The position numbers and the translations under genes are program-made. Of a stretch of 47,399 bases of DNA, positions 32,892 to 40,917 are shown one piece after another (position 1 is the first letter of the stretch; every line of letters begins with the position of its first letter). Source of the DNA: an uncultured Clostridium sp. (GTDB taxonomy: Bacteria; Bacillota; Clostridia; Lachnospirales; Lachnospiraceae); NCBI GenBank assembly GCA_947253885.1, contig CAMYAO010000016.1, forward strand, positions 1 to 47,399. The letters run 5' to 3'. The notes beneath the pieces were generated by a model. The model did no database searches and was not told the DNA's origin. It was given only the letters and a program-made list of their open reading frames with translations.

Positions 32892-35228
32892 TTATTTTTT
32901 TAATATTCTCATAGCATTTAATACGGCGAGTACCATAACACCGACATCACCGAAAACGGCTTCCCACATATTGGCAAGTCCGACTGTCCCCAGAATCAAA
33001 AGAAGAATTTTCACTACTAAAATAAAAATAATATTTTCTACTAAAATACGTTTGGTTTTCTTTGCAATTTTAATTGCATCGATCAGTTTGCCCGGTTCGT
33101 CTGTCATTAAAACAATATCAGCTGCTTCAATAGCAGCGTCTGATCCGAGTGCCCCCATTGCAATGCCGACATCTGCTCTGGCAAGAACCGGCGCATCGTT
33201 GATACCGTCGCCGACAAAGGCAAGTTTGCCGTCTTCAGTAAGCAGTTCTTCTACCTTTGCCACCTTGTTATTCGGTAATAATTCAGAATAACATTCTTCT
33301 ATACCAATCTCAGAAGCAAGGTTTTCTGCGATGAAAGAATCGTCTCCTGTCAGCATAACTGTTTTTTGAATTCCGTTCTGCTTTAATTCCAAAACAGCCT
33401 GTCTACTGTCGGATTTTATAATATCTGAAATCGTGATACAGCCTAGATAGGTTTGATCTTTTGCAAGATAGACTTTAGTTCCGATTGCGGGACTCGGAAG
33501 AAATGTAATGTTATTCTGTTCCATCAGCTTTGCATTTCCGGCAAGGAGCGTATTGCCGCAATACTGCACGGAAATTCCAAATCCGGAAATTTCATGATAT
33601 TCCGATAATCGATCTTCTTCTATATCCTTGGCATAAGCGGATCGAATAGAAGCGGCAATTGGATGATTGCTGTAGTATTCTGCATGGGCGGCAAGCTCCA
33701 GCAATTCATCCTTTGAGGTTCCGTCTGCAGCTTGAATATCAGAGACAGAAAAGGTTCCTTTGGTAAGAGTGCCTGTTTTATCAAAGACAACTGTTTTCAA
33801 TTGAGCAAGAACTTCCAGGTAGTTGCTTCCTTTGATTAAAACTCCGCTTCTGGAAGCGGCTCCGATTCCACCGAAAAAGGTAAGCGGAATAGAGATTACC
33901 AATGCACATGGACAAGAGATAACGAGGAATACAAAACAGCGACGAATCCATTCCTCCCAAACGCCTCCTAAAAACAGAGGAGGAATAACTGCAACGAGGA
34001 TTGCGGCAATCACAACGATCGGAGTATAGAATCCGGCAAATTTTGTGATGAAGTTTTCTGTTGGAGCCTTTTTTGCAGCGGCATTTTCTACCATATCAAT
34101 GATTTTGCTGGCAGTAGATTCTCCGAATGATTTTTGTACCCGGATTTCCAATGTTCCGTTTTGGTTGATGCAACCGGAAAGTGCAAGATCTCCGGAATGA
34201 ACCGAGCGAGGAAGCGATTCACCGGTCAGGGCGCGTGTATCCAGCATGGAATCTCCCTTTTCAACTACTCCGTCTAAAGGGATTTTTTCACCTGGTTTTA
34301 CTAAAATGATATCGCCTACGGAAACTACATCGGGAGCAGTTATGACCCAACTTCCATGTCGCTTGACAGTAGCGGAGTCCGGTCGGATATCCATTAGATC
34401 GGCAATGTTTTTTCTGGATCTTTGCACTGCCAGATCCTGGAAAAATTCTCCAACCTGATAAAAGAGCATAACAGCAACTGCTTCCGGATATTCCCGGATA
34501 ATAAAGGCACCTATCGTAGAGATACTCATTAAGAAGTGCTCATCAAAAATTCGTCCCTTGGAAATATTTTTTAAAGCTGAAAATATAACATCGTATCCGA
34601 GAATGACATAGGAGAAGACCAAAATAGGAAGCTCAATTGTCATGGGGAGAGATAATAATTTTCCTGCTCCGACTGCTCCCGCAAATAAGATCGCACCTGC
34701 AATCATACGTGTCAGACGTATTTTGTCGGCAGAATGACCTTTGTCTGTTTCGGAACGCTTTGTGTTCTGCTGTAAGGAAACTTCCACATCCGGTTCGTGT
34801 GTATGGACAATTTCCGTAATGGAAGATGTGATTGAGGAAGCAACAGATGGTGCTACTTCGATTGTTAAAGTTTGATTCATTAAATTTACAACAGAGGAGT
34901 GAACTCCGGGAAGGGATCCTACCTCTGATTCAATTTTAGCGGAACAGTTCGGACAATCCAGTCCTTTCAGAAAAAAGACTTGCTTTAAAGCGGCAGATTC
35001 TCTTTTAGAATCAGAAAGGACTTCTACGTCCGGTTCATGTGCATGAACGATGGTTTCTATTTTTCTATATAGTTGTTCCGGAATATCGGAAACGGTTTCA
35101 ACTGTTAAAGTTTGTGTCATCAGATTGATGCAGCTGCCGGATACTCCATCTAGATTTGCGATCTCAGACTCAATCTGGGCAGAGCAGTGCGGACAATCCA
35201 ATCCCTTTAAGATATATTTCTGTTTCAT
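32892..35228 (-). CDS. cadA: P1B-type heavy-metal ATPase (Cd/Zn/Pb type)
   Basis: The 778-residue pump has two N-terminal HMA metal-binding domains (C12-x2-C15 and C92-x2-C95, both in GLDCPxCSAxIE). It also has the membrane motif C439-P-C441, phosphorylation site D483 in DKTGTLTKG, SNHPIA and GDGINDAP. The CPC motif and the partner CadC-type repressor point to Cd/Zn/Pb export rather than copper. The HMA domains end in near-identical tails (HAHEPDVEV and HTHEPDVEV), indicating a recent internal duplication. It lies 19 bases downstream of the repressor gene, with TAGGAGGATC before ATG 35228. The substrate is inferred, not shown. Confidence 0.93.
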   Translation of the reverse strand: MKQKYILKGLDCPHCSAQIESEIANLDGVSGSCINLMTQTLTVETVSDIPEQLYRKIETIVHAHEPDVEVLSDSKRESAALKQVFFLKGLDCPNCSAKIESEVGSLPGVHSSVVNLMNQTLTIEVAPSVASSITSSITEIVHTHEPDVEVSLQQNTKRSETDKGHSADKIRLTRMIAGAILFAGAVGAGKLLSLPMTIELPILVFSYVILGYDVIFSALKNISKGRIFDEHFLMSISTIGAFIIREYPEAVAVMLFYQVGEFFQDLAVQRSRKNIADLMDIRPDSATVKRHGSWVITAPDVVSVGDIILVKPGEKIPLDGVVEKGDSMLDTRALTGESLPRSVHSGDLALSGCINQNGTLEIRVQKSFGESTASKIIDMVENAAAKKAPTENFITKFAGFYTPIVVIAAILVAVIPPLFLGGVWEEWIRRCFVFLVISCPCALVISIPLTFFGGIGAASRSGVLIKGSNYLEVLAQLKTVVFDKTGTLTKGTFSVSDIQAADGTSKDELLELAAHAEYYSNHPIAASIRSAYAKDIEEDRLSEYHEISGFGISVQYCGNTLLAGNAKLMEQNNITFLPSPAIGTKVYLAKDQTYLGCITISDIIKSDSRQAVLELKQNGIQKTVMLTGDDSFIAENLASEIGIEECYSELLPNNKVAKVEELLTEDGKLAFVGDGINDAPVLARADVGIAMGALGSDAAIEAADIVLMTDEPGKLIDAIKIAKKTKRILVENIIFILVVKILLLILGTVGLANMWEAVFGDVGVMVLAVLNAMRILKK

Positions 35229-35247
35229 AAGATCCTCCTATTAATAA

Positions 35248-35604
35248 TTATTCGTGTAGGTGCTCAAAACCGATATCCAGAATAGTTTTCACATGACCAT
35301 CTGCAAGAGAGTAGTAGACAATCTGTCCGTCACGTCTGCTCTTCACTAAATTAGAGAGGCGAAGAGACTGAAGCTGATGGGAAATAGCAGACTTTGTCAA
35401 GCCGAGCAGTGCCGCCAAATCGCATACACAGAGCTCATGTTGTTCCAGAGCATGTAAGATAGAAACTCTGGTGCCGTCACCGAAGAGTTTAAACAAAGCA
35501 GCTAATTGATTGTGCTCCTCTTTTGAGGGCAATTGTTCTTTGAGCTGTTGGACAATATCTTCATGAATGACTTCGCAGTCACAAAAAAAATCAGAATTTG
35601 ACAT
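35248..35604 (-). CDS. cadC: ArsR/SmtB-family metal-responsive repressor (CadC type)
   Basis: A 118-residue winged helix protein (LLGLTKSAISHQLQSLRLSN as recognition region). Four cysteines stand where CadC binds Cd/Pb: C8 and C10 near the N-terminus and C59 and C61 in ELCVCDL. Histidines at the C-terminus (FEHLHE) could form the second zinc site. Metal binding would release it from the palindrome at 35620-35673 and switch on its own gene and the ATPase. ATG 35604 follows GGAGG at the edge of the palindrome. Confidence 0.94.
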   Translation of the reverse strand: MSNSDFFCDCEVIHEDIVQQLKEQLPSKEEHNQLAALFKLFGDGTRVSILHALEQHELCVCDLAALLGLTKSAISHQLQSLRLSNLVKSRRDGQIVYYSLADGHVKTILDIGFEHLHE

Positions 35605-35619
35605 ATAGATGATTCCTCC

Positions 35620-35673
35620 TATGCTATAATTTCATTAGTTGAACAAATGCTCAACTAATGAAATTATAGCATA
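35620..35673. promoter_or_regulatory. Perfect palindrome with mirrored -10 boxes, operator of cadC-cadA
   Basis: Two 23-base arms (35620-35642 and 35651-35673) are exact inverse copies around ACAAATGC. Each arm carries TGCTATAAT, an extended -10: at 35622-35630 for the plus strand and 35671-35663 for the minus strand. The centre TTGAACAAATGCTCAA fits the operator type of SmtB/CadC repressors. The minus-strand copy drives cadC and cadA; nothing obvious lies to the right for the plus-strand copy. Confidence 0.85.
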
Positions 35674-35695
35674 AAAAGAAAAAATGGCAATAAAA

Positions 35696-35737
35696 AAAGT
35701 TCTAAAACTTGGAATTCATACCAAATTTTAGAACTTT
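35696..35737 (-). terminator. Terminator of the DtxR-type regulator gene
   Basis: A 17-bp stem (AAAGTTCTAAAACTTGG with CCAAATTTTAGAACTTT, one G-T) followed by seven T on the minus strand. Confidence 0.85.
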
Positions 35738-35756
35738 AATTTAGAATGTGATCAGA

Positions 35757-36128
35757 TTAATCACAATATTCTTCAACAAATTTTTTGATTGCGGAAAAAC
35801 TCTCAGGGCTTACCTGATGCTCCATACCACAGGCATCTTTTTCTGCAACCTCTTCATTTACACCTAGTTTAATCAGCCATTTAGTAAAGAAAGAATGACG
35901 TTCATAAATGGTGCTTGCCACTTCCTTTCCGGCTTCCGTTAAGGTAATGTAGCCGGAACCATTTACTTCAATATATTCTTTTGCACGAAGATTTTTCATA
36001 GCAACACTGACACTCGGCTTTGAAAAATTCATGTAATTAGCGATATCAATAGAGCGGACTACAGGTAATTTCTGACTTAAGATTAGGATTGTTTCGAGAT
36101 AATTTTCTGCAGATTCATTTGTATTCAT
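35757..36128 (-). CDS. DtxR/MntR-family metal-dependent regulator
   Basis: A 123-residue protein with an N-terminal winged HTH (SIDIANYMNFSKPSVSVAMK) and a dimerisation/metal domain (ERHSFFTKWLIKLGV, CGMEHQVSPESF). Residues E, H and C of ERHSFF and DACGMEH match metal ligand positions of MntR-type proteins. It has no SH3-like third domain, as in MntR. It probably controls manganese or iron transport genes, none of which is adjacent except perhaps the metal ATPase. It has its own promoter and terminator. Confidence 0.9.
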   Translation of the reverse strand: MNTNESAENYLETILILSQKLPVVRSIDIANYMNFSKPSVSVAMKNLRAKEYIEVNGSGYITLTEAGKEVASTIYERHSFFTKWLIKLGVNEEVAEKDACGMEHQVSPESFSAIKKFVEEYCD

Positions 36129-36164
36129 ATATTTGCTCCTTAAAAATTCTAGTCTGTGTTTTGT

Positions 36165-36195
36165 CCATTATATCAATGGTTAGGTGAAAAATCAA
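36165..36195 (-). promoter_or_regulatory. Promoter with inverted repeat for the DtxR-type gene
   Basis: On the minus strand TTGATT (36195-36190), 17 bases, TATAAT (36172-36167). CCATTATATCAATGG (36165-36179), a short inverted repeat, overlaps the -10 and may be an operator. Confidence 0.55.
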
Positions 36196-36240
36196 GTATT
36201 AGAAGATACTAATGGAACAGAGCTGTGGTATGATAGGGGT

Positions 36241-36870
36241 ATGTTATACGATAAAGATATTAGAGAACCGCTCTTTGATTTTCTGGAAGAAGAGTATGGT
36301 AAGGTTCGGATTTTAGAAGAAAAGACAATAGGAACTTCCAGAGCAGATGTGATTATGATCACGGAATTCGGGGTCTGCGGCATTGAGATCAAGTCGGATG
36401 CAGATACTTATGTTCGTCTGAAAAGTCAGATTTCAGATTATGATATCCATTTTGATTATAATTATATTGTGGTGGGGAGTTCTCATGCAGGATCAGTGAC
36501 AGAAAAAGTACCTTCTCATTGGGGGATTATTACCGTAGAGCAGGAGGATGAAAAGATAGATTTTTATTTTCTTCGATATCCGGATAGAAACAATTCGGTC
36601 AATGAGAAAGAGAAGCTGGGACTGCTATGGCGTCCGGAACTGGCAGAAATGCAGGAATTAAATCAGATGGCGGCATATAAACAGAAGAGTAAAAGCTTTG
36701 TGATTGAAAAAATAATAGAAAAGGTAGAGAAGGATAAAAGAGATCGGCAGATAATCGAACTTTTATTTGAAAGAGATTATACGACTATTTTTGAAAGAAT
36801 CAATGCATTTCGGTCGGAGAATCAAAAGAAGCCCAGAAGAAGACGCCGAAGATATCGAAAGAAAAAATAA
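36241..36870 (+). CDS. sce7726-family-like protein with PD-(D/E)XK nuclease core
   Basis: The protein begins MLYDKDIREPLFDFLEEEYG. RADVIMI followed by GIEIKSDAD is a PD-(D/E)XK pattern (D, then E-x-K) typical of nuclease-fold proteins such as the sce7726 family, which I name from memory. The C-terminus is extremely basic (six Arg in a row, then RYRKKK), so it probably binds nucleic acid. An in-frame GTG at 36184 would add 19 residues but lies in the promoter of the opposite gene and has no binding site; I prefer 36241, though its site (AGGGG) is very close. The role is unknown; a defence or repair function is possible. Confidence 0.65.
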   Translation: MLYDKDIREPLFDFLEEEYGKVRILEEKTIGTSRADVIMITEFGVCGIEIKSDADTYVRLKSQISDYDIHFDYNYIVVGSSHAGSVTEKVPSHWGIITVEQEDEKIDFYFLRYPDRNNSVNEKEKLGLLWRPELAEMQELNQMAAYKQKSKSFVIEKIIEKVEKDKRDRQIIELLFERDYTTIFERINAFRSENQKKPRRRRRRYRKKK

Positions 36871-36957
36871 AAGTGGAACAGTCGGTTCTACATCCGATTT
36901 GACTATAATATTAACTCAGATCAGCAAGTTTAGATTTTACTATAAGAAAAAGGAAAA

Positions 36958-37423
36958 ATGACTGAAACGATGAAAATAGTTGATGGAAAGGAATATATAG
37001 GTCAGATAAAAGAATTGATAATGTAGTATACGAAATGGCTTGGAAGGGATCTTTCTTTTCAGAATCTTGATAAAGAACTTCGGAATCCGGCACATAAGTA
37101 CACGGCTCCGGAGGGAGAACTTTTGGCAGCTGTCGAAGATGGCAGGGTGATTGGAATGATTGCTTATCATAGACACAATGATGAAAGATGTGAGATGAAG
37201 CGATTGTATGTGTCGCCTGATGCAAGGTCAACTTGGAGATACACTTATAGATGAAATATTGTCTCATGCTAAAAATGCAGGGTATAAAGAGATGGTTCTT
37301 GATACAATAACTCCGCTTCAGGCAGCAATTCACCTATATAAGAAGCATGGTTTTAAGGAGTGCGAAGTATATTATCACAATCCGATGGAGGATGTGATAT
37401 ATATGAAAAAAGTCTTGTACTGA
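36958..37423 (+). pseudogene. Broken GNAT-family acetyltransferase
   Basis: ATG 36958 behind AAGGAAAA opens MTETMKIVDGKEYIGQIKEL and meets TAG at 37024. The same frame continues as YTKWLGRDLSFQNLDKEL, AVEDGRVIGMIAYHRHN and MKRLYVSPDAR. Near 37225 the frame shifts (two bases missing in AAGGTC). It ends as GQLGDTLIDEILSHAKNAG and LYKKHGFKECEVYY. The LYVSPDxRGQLGDTL stretch is the acetyl-CoA loop. One nonsense change and one frameshift make it inactive. Confidence 0.8.
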
Positions 37424-37519
37424 CTTCCGTCGCATTTTGGCTGTAATCTTTCCGAAAATAACCGGGGCTGGTGGGACTTATCCAAATGGCGGACAGTTTT
37501 AATATGGTGGTAAACAGAT

Positions 37520-37559
37520 AAAAGGACGGTTTCATATTTTTAATAGAAAACGTCCTTTT
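37520..37559. terminator. Bidirectional terminator after the KtrAB operon
   Basis: AAAAGGACG pairs with CGTCCTTTT with further pairing (GTTT/AAA) inside; T-runs on both strands. The 90 bases before it hold no gene I can support. Confidence 0.75.
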
Positions 37560-37563
37560 GATA

Positions 37564-38214
37564 TTATTTCTTTTTTGCCAGTTGCTTTAAATCTTCTTTT
37601 TTCCCGATAACCATCAAACGCTCCGTTCCGGAAAAGATGTAATCCGGTTTCGGGGAGACATTCAGATCCTGTGATTGTTTGATGGCTACAATATTAATGT
37701 GGTAATGATTCCGCACATCGACATCTGAGATGGTCTTTCCAATCCATGCTTTTCGAGGCAGGATTTCATAAATGGAATATTTTTCATCCAATTCGAGATA
37801 ATCGAATACATTGTCCATTGAATAGGTAATTGCACACTTTTCTGCAATATCCCGATCCGGATAGATAATCTCATCCGCTCCGTTGCGCAGGAGGAATTTT
37901 GCATGTATATCTCTGGTCGCTTTGCTGATAACGAGCGGAGCACCCAGATCTTTCAGTAGGCTGGTGACCTCGAGGCTGCTTTGAAAGTTGGTACCGATAC
38001 ATACAAAACAGATATCAAAATTATCGACACCGAGACTGCGCAGGACCTCTTCTTTGGTACAATCTCCGATTTTGGCAGTGGCAACATATGGTAGTAAAGG
38101 TTCGATTACATCTTCATTGGTATCTACGATCATGATTTCATGATCCCGTTCCGACAGGTCTTTGCACAGGTGGCTTCCAAAACGTCCGAGACCTATAATT
38201 AATATTGATTTCAT
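37564..38214 (-). CDS. ktrA: Potassium uptake regulator (TrkA/KtrA, RCK domain)
   Basis: The 216-residue protein has an N-terminal Rossmann RCK_N domain (IIGLGRFGSHLCKDL, VDTNEDV, KIGDCTKEE) and a C-terminal RCK_C domain. It forms the nucleotide-sensing ring of the K+ channel-like transporter KtrAB. I chose ATG 38214 (MKSILIIGLG), preceded by AAAGGAGAAACC, over a start seven codons earlier within ktrB. The length is that of KtrA rather than the double-length TrkA. Confidence 0.94.
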   Translation of the reverse strand: MKSILIIGLGRFGSHLCKDLSERDHEIMIVDTNEDVIEPLLPYVATAKIGDCTKEEVLRSLGVDNFDICFVCIGTNFQSSLEVTSLLKDLGAPLVISKATRDIHAKFLLRNGADEIIYPDRDIAEKCAITYSMDNVFDYLELDEKYSIYEILPRKAWIGKTISDVDVRNHYHINIVAIKQSQDLNVSPKPDYIFSGTERLMVIGKKEDLKQLAKKK

Positions 38215-38224
38215 GGTTTCTCCT

Positions 38225-39565
38225 TTATCCGACATTTACGTTTTCAATTGGGTAGGTAATTTGTATTTTTTTCTTTTTATCTGTAAAAGATAGTGCAAAT
38301 GATAAAGAGCCGAGTCTCCCCAAATACATCAGGAAAATAATTACTACACGGGATACAGTTGCCAGACTTGCGGTAAATCCGTCTGTCATACCTACAGTAC
38401 TGATCGCGGATACTACCTCAAACATAACCTTGGTCAAATCTGTATTCTGAACCATGCAGATAATCAAAATGGCAAGACCAGACAGTGAGAGATTAGTAAA
38501 CACAACGGCAGTGGATTGTAAAACGGAATTGGTTTCAATCCGTCTGTGGAACACATGGGTGTTGGCATCTCTTCTTAATATAGAACACAGATAGACGATC
38601 AATACTACCAGGGTGGTAAGTTTTATTCCTCCGGCGGTAGAACCGGGAGCTCCACCGATAAACATCAGAAGAATGGTCAAAAATTTGCCGTCTGTAGACA
38701 TTGCTTCAATATCTATACTGTTAAATCCTGCAGTTCTCGGAGTAGTGGAGCAAAAGAAAGCGTTTAAAATCTTTTGCGGACCTGTCATTCCAACGAAGGT
38801 ATGGTCTTTTTCCATAATAAGAAATAGTATCATGGATACAACGGTAATAACCAGAGTTGCCATTAAGACGATTTTGGTATGCAGTGCGTATTTTCGAACA
38901 TGCCATTTATGAAGGTAGATATCGTACCAGACAAAAAAGCCGATGCCGCCGATCAGAATCAGCATACCCAGAGTGAAGCAGATACCCCAATTGTCATTGT
39001 AGTTTACAACAGAAGAGGAGCCGAATCTCGCAAACAAATCAAATCCCGCATTACAGAAAGCGGAAATGGAGTGAAAAATCCCGTTATAAACAGCGGTAGA
39101 GAGCTTCATATATGGAAGAAAATTGACAGTCAGGATCAGTGCTCCGGTTCCTTCTATTAAAAGTGTTCCTTTTAATATGACCTTAGACAATTTTACCATT
39201 CCGGAAATGTTTTCTACATTCAGGCTTTCTTTTAGAAGTCCTCTCTGATTGAGACTGATTCGTTGTCTTAGCAGAATAGAGAAAAAGAATCCGAATGAGA
39301 TAAATCCGAGTCCACCGATTTGAATCAGACAGATGATGACGATCTGTCCGAATACGGACCAGTGGAAGAAGGTGTTTACTACGGTTAATCCGGTTACACA
39401 TGTGGCGGAGGTGGCAGTAAACAAGGCTGACAAAAAGTCGGTAGGTCTTCCGGATTTGCTGGCAAACGGTGTCATTAGCAGGAAAGTTCCGGTTAAAATG
39501 ATAAGTAAAAAACCTAATGCAATCATCTGAGTTCTGGAAAGATTTTTCGTGAGTCGATGTACCAT
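38225..39565 (-). CDS. ktrB: Potassium uptake permease (TrkH/KtrB family)
   Basis: A 446-residue membrane protein with four M1-P-M2-like repeats; selectivity-filter segments include ATSATCVTGLTVV and HSISAFCNAGFDL, TTPRTAGFNSID and ISTVGMTDGF. It imports K+, usually coupled to Na+, with KtrA as regulatory ring. It is the first gene of the operon, with AAAAGGAG before ATG 39565. Length equals KtrB. Confidence 0.96.
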   Translation of the reverse strand: MVHRLTKNLSRTQMIALGFLLIILTGTFLLMTPFASKSGRPTDFLSALFTATSATCVTGLTVVNTFFHWSVFGQIVIICLIQIGGLGFISFGFFFSILLRQRISLNQRGLLKESLNVENISGMVKLSKVILKGTLLIEGTGALILTVNFLPYMKLSTAVYNGIFHSISAFCNAGFDLFARFGSSSVVNYNDNWGICFTLGMLILIGGIGFFVWYDIYLHKWHVRKYALHTKIVLMATLVITVVSMILFLIMEKDHTFVGMTGPQKILNAFFCSTTPRTAGFNSIDIEAMSTDGKFLTILLMFIGGAPGSTAGGIKLTTLVVLIVYLCSILRRDANTHVFHRRIETNSVLQSTAVVFTNLSLSGLAILIICMVQNTDLTKVMFEVVSAISTVGMTDGFTASLATVSRVVIIFLMYLGRLGSLSFALSFTDKKKKIQITYPIENVNVG

Positions 39566-39594
39566 ATAAGATCTCCTTTTACAAAATTGTCATT

Positions 39595-39603
39595 ATTATA
39601 GCA
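39595..39603 (-). promoter_or_regulatory. Extended -10 promoter element of ktrBA
   Basis: TGCTATAAT on the minus strand, about 30 bases before the start codon. The leader is too short for a c-di-AMP riboswitch, which controls this operon in some Firmicutes. Confidence 0.55.
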
Positions 39604-39654
39604 CTTTCAATTTTTTTTTCTAGTACTTTAAAATTATTTTCACAGAACTTCTTA

Positions 39655-39663
39655 TGATATAAT
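39655..39663 (+). promoter_or_regulatory. Extended -10 promoter element of the 39.7-kb gene pair
   Basis: TGATATAAT, a perfect extended -10, 43 bases before ATG 39706. Confidence 0.5.
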
Positions 39664-39705
39664 TAAGAAACAAACTTTAAAATAAGGATTTATAGGAGAG
39701 AAAGT

Positions 39706-40215
39706 ATGCGTGTTTTAATATTTATTGCAATTATTATCTTATTCAGTCTGTTATCAGGAAACAAAAATACGAAGTCCAAAAACCGACGAACAGGAACTAA
39801 TACAGAAAATACAAAGCGTCAGCCGGTCAGAGCGGAGCAAAGACAGAGATCTGTTTCGACAGAACGGAGAAGACCTGCGAAGAAAAAAGAAACCGTTGAT
39901 GAAATGCTGTCCCGTATAAAGGAGCATTCCGCCAATACGGATGCAGCGGAGCCCAAGAAAACGGAACAGTCCAAACAGACCGCTCCAAATTCAAATGAAC
40001 CGGAACTGTCGACACAGGACGGAACCATATTAAGTGCGGCAAAGCACAATGCATGGATGAAAGCAAAGGAAAATGAAGCAGAGGCGAAACGGAACTATCA
40101 AAAAGAACTGGAAGATCTGATGATTATGGGACCGACTGTCAATTTAGAATATAGACGGGATTTTGTAGCGGAAGCACAGACGATACTGCAGGAATGTTAT
40201 AAGATACCGCAGTAG
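39706..40215 (+). CDS. Membrane-anchored basic protein of unknown function
   Basis: The 169-residue protein has one N-terminal membrane helix (VLIFIAIIILFSLLS), then a long low-complexity segment rich in Lys, Arg, Thr and Glu, and a helical C-terminus (AAKHNAWMKAKENEAEAKRN). No family is recognised. ATG 39706 follows TAGGAGAG. The DUF1653 gene follows after 12 bases, so the two are co-transcribed. Probably a cytoplasm-facing or wall-facing scaffold; no function can be assigned. Confidence 0.8.
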   Translation: MRVLIFIAIIILFSLLSGNKNTKSKNRRTGTNTENTKRQPVRAEQRQRSVSTERRRPAKKKETVDEMLSRIKEHSANTDAAEPKKTEQSKQTAPNSNEPELSTQDGTILSAAKHNAWMKAKENEAEAKRNYQKELEDLMIMGPTVNLEYRRDFVAEAQTILQECYKIPQ

Positions 40216-40227
40216 AAGGAAGAACGT

Positions 40228-40734
40228 ATGCCACAGAAAGATCCAAGACCGGGAGAGTTTTACCGGCATTTTAAAAATAAAAAATATCAGGTACTGCAGA
40301 TTGCACTGCATTCCGAAACAAGGGAGCCGTATGTAGTGTATCAGGCATTGTATGGAACCTTTGGTGTATATATCCGTCCTTATGAGATGTTTATCAGTGA
40401 AGTGGATCATAAGAAATATCCGGATGTAAAAGATACTTATCGCTTTACGTTGATGGAGTTTTGCGATGAGGAAGAGACGGTTTCAAGACAGGAAGAAATA
40501 CAGGTGGAGCAGGAGGAAACGGCAAATCCTTATCTTGTCGCATTTATGGATGCGGAAGACTACGATCAAAAAATGGAGATTATCCGTAAAATGCGCTTGG
40601 AACTCACAGATCGGTTGATCGATGAGTTTGCAGTTGTATTAGATTTTGAAATTCCGGAGGGAAATCTGGAAGACAGGTATCGTCAACTGAAAAATTGTGT
40701 AGATCTGAAGCGAAAATTTGAATCCGGAAGGTAA
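40228..40734 (+). CDS. DUF1653-domain protein
   Basis: The 168-residue protein has a DUF1653 module at the N-terminus (PGEFYRHFKNKKYQVLQIAL to YIRPYEMF), a small SH3-like fold of unknown role. An acidic linker and a C-terminal helical segment (MRLELTDRLIDEFAVVLDFE) of about 60 residues follow, which the minimal DUF1653 proteins lack. ATG 40228 has AGAAGGAAG. It is cotranscribed with the preceding gene. Function unknown. Confidence 0.85.
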   Translation: MPQKDPRPGEFYRHFKNKKYQVLQIALHSETREPYVVYQALYGTFGVYIRPYEMFISEVDHKKYPDVKDTYRFTLMEFCDEEETVSRQEEIQVEQEETANPYLVAFMDAEDYDQKMEIIRKMRLELTDRLIDEFAVVLDFEIPEGNLEDRYRQLKNCVDLKRKFESGR

Positions 40735-40746
40735 TAAGGTAGCTTA

Positions 40747-40775
40747 TTGCAAATGTAAAACTGCTATGTTATAAT
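40747..40775 (+). promoter_or_regulatory. Promoter of the tig-clp block
   Basis: TTGCAA (40747-40752), 17 bases, TATAAT (40770-40775): a good vegetative promoter 143 bases before tig. I see no CtsR direct repeat and no CIRCE element near it. Confidence 0.75.
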
Positions 40776-40917
40776 TTCACTTGGACTGCGAATAGAGATA
40801 GTGCGCCATTTTTTCAATGGGAATTTACTCCGAATCAGTAGAACAGAATTTGTTCATACATATTATGGTGCAGAGGATTGGCAGTCGTACATTATATTAA
40901 GGAGGAAATTTGTTACC

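Noticed and set aside
32857..33291. Plus-strand frame of 144 codons opposite the metal ATPase
   Set aside because: It is the mirror of a conserved ATPase region, is Ser/Thr/Ile-rich as such shadows are, and has no start signal.
39566..39705. c-di-AMP riboswitch before the potassium operon
   Set aside because: The space between the extended -10 and the start codon is only about 30 bases and cannot hold the aptamer.
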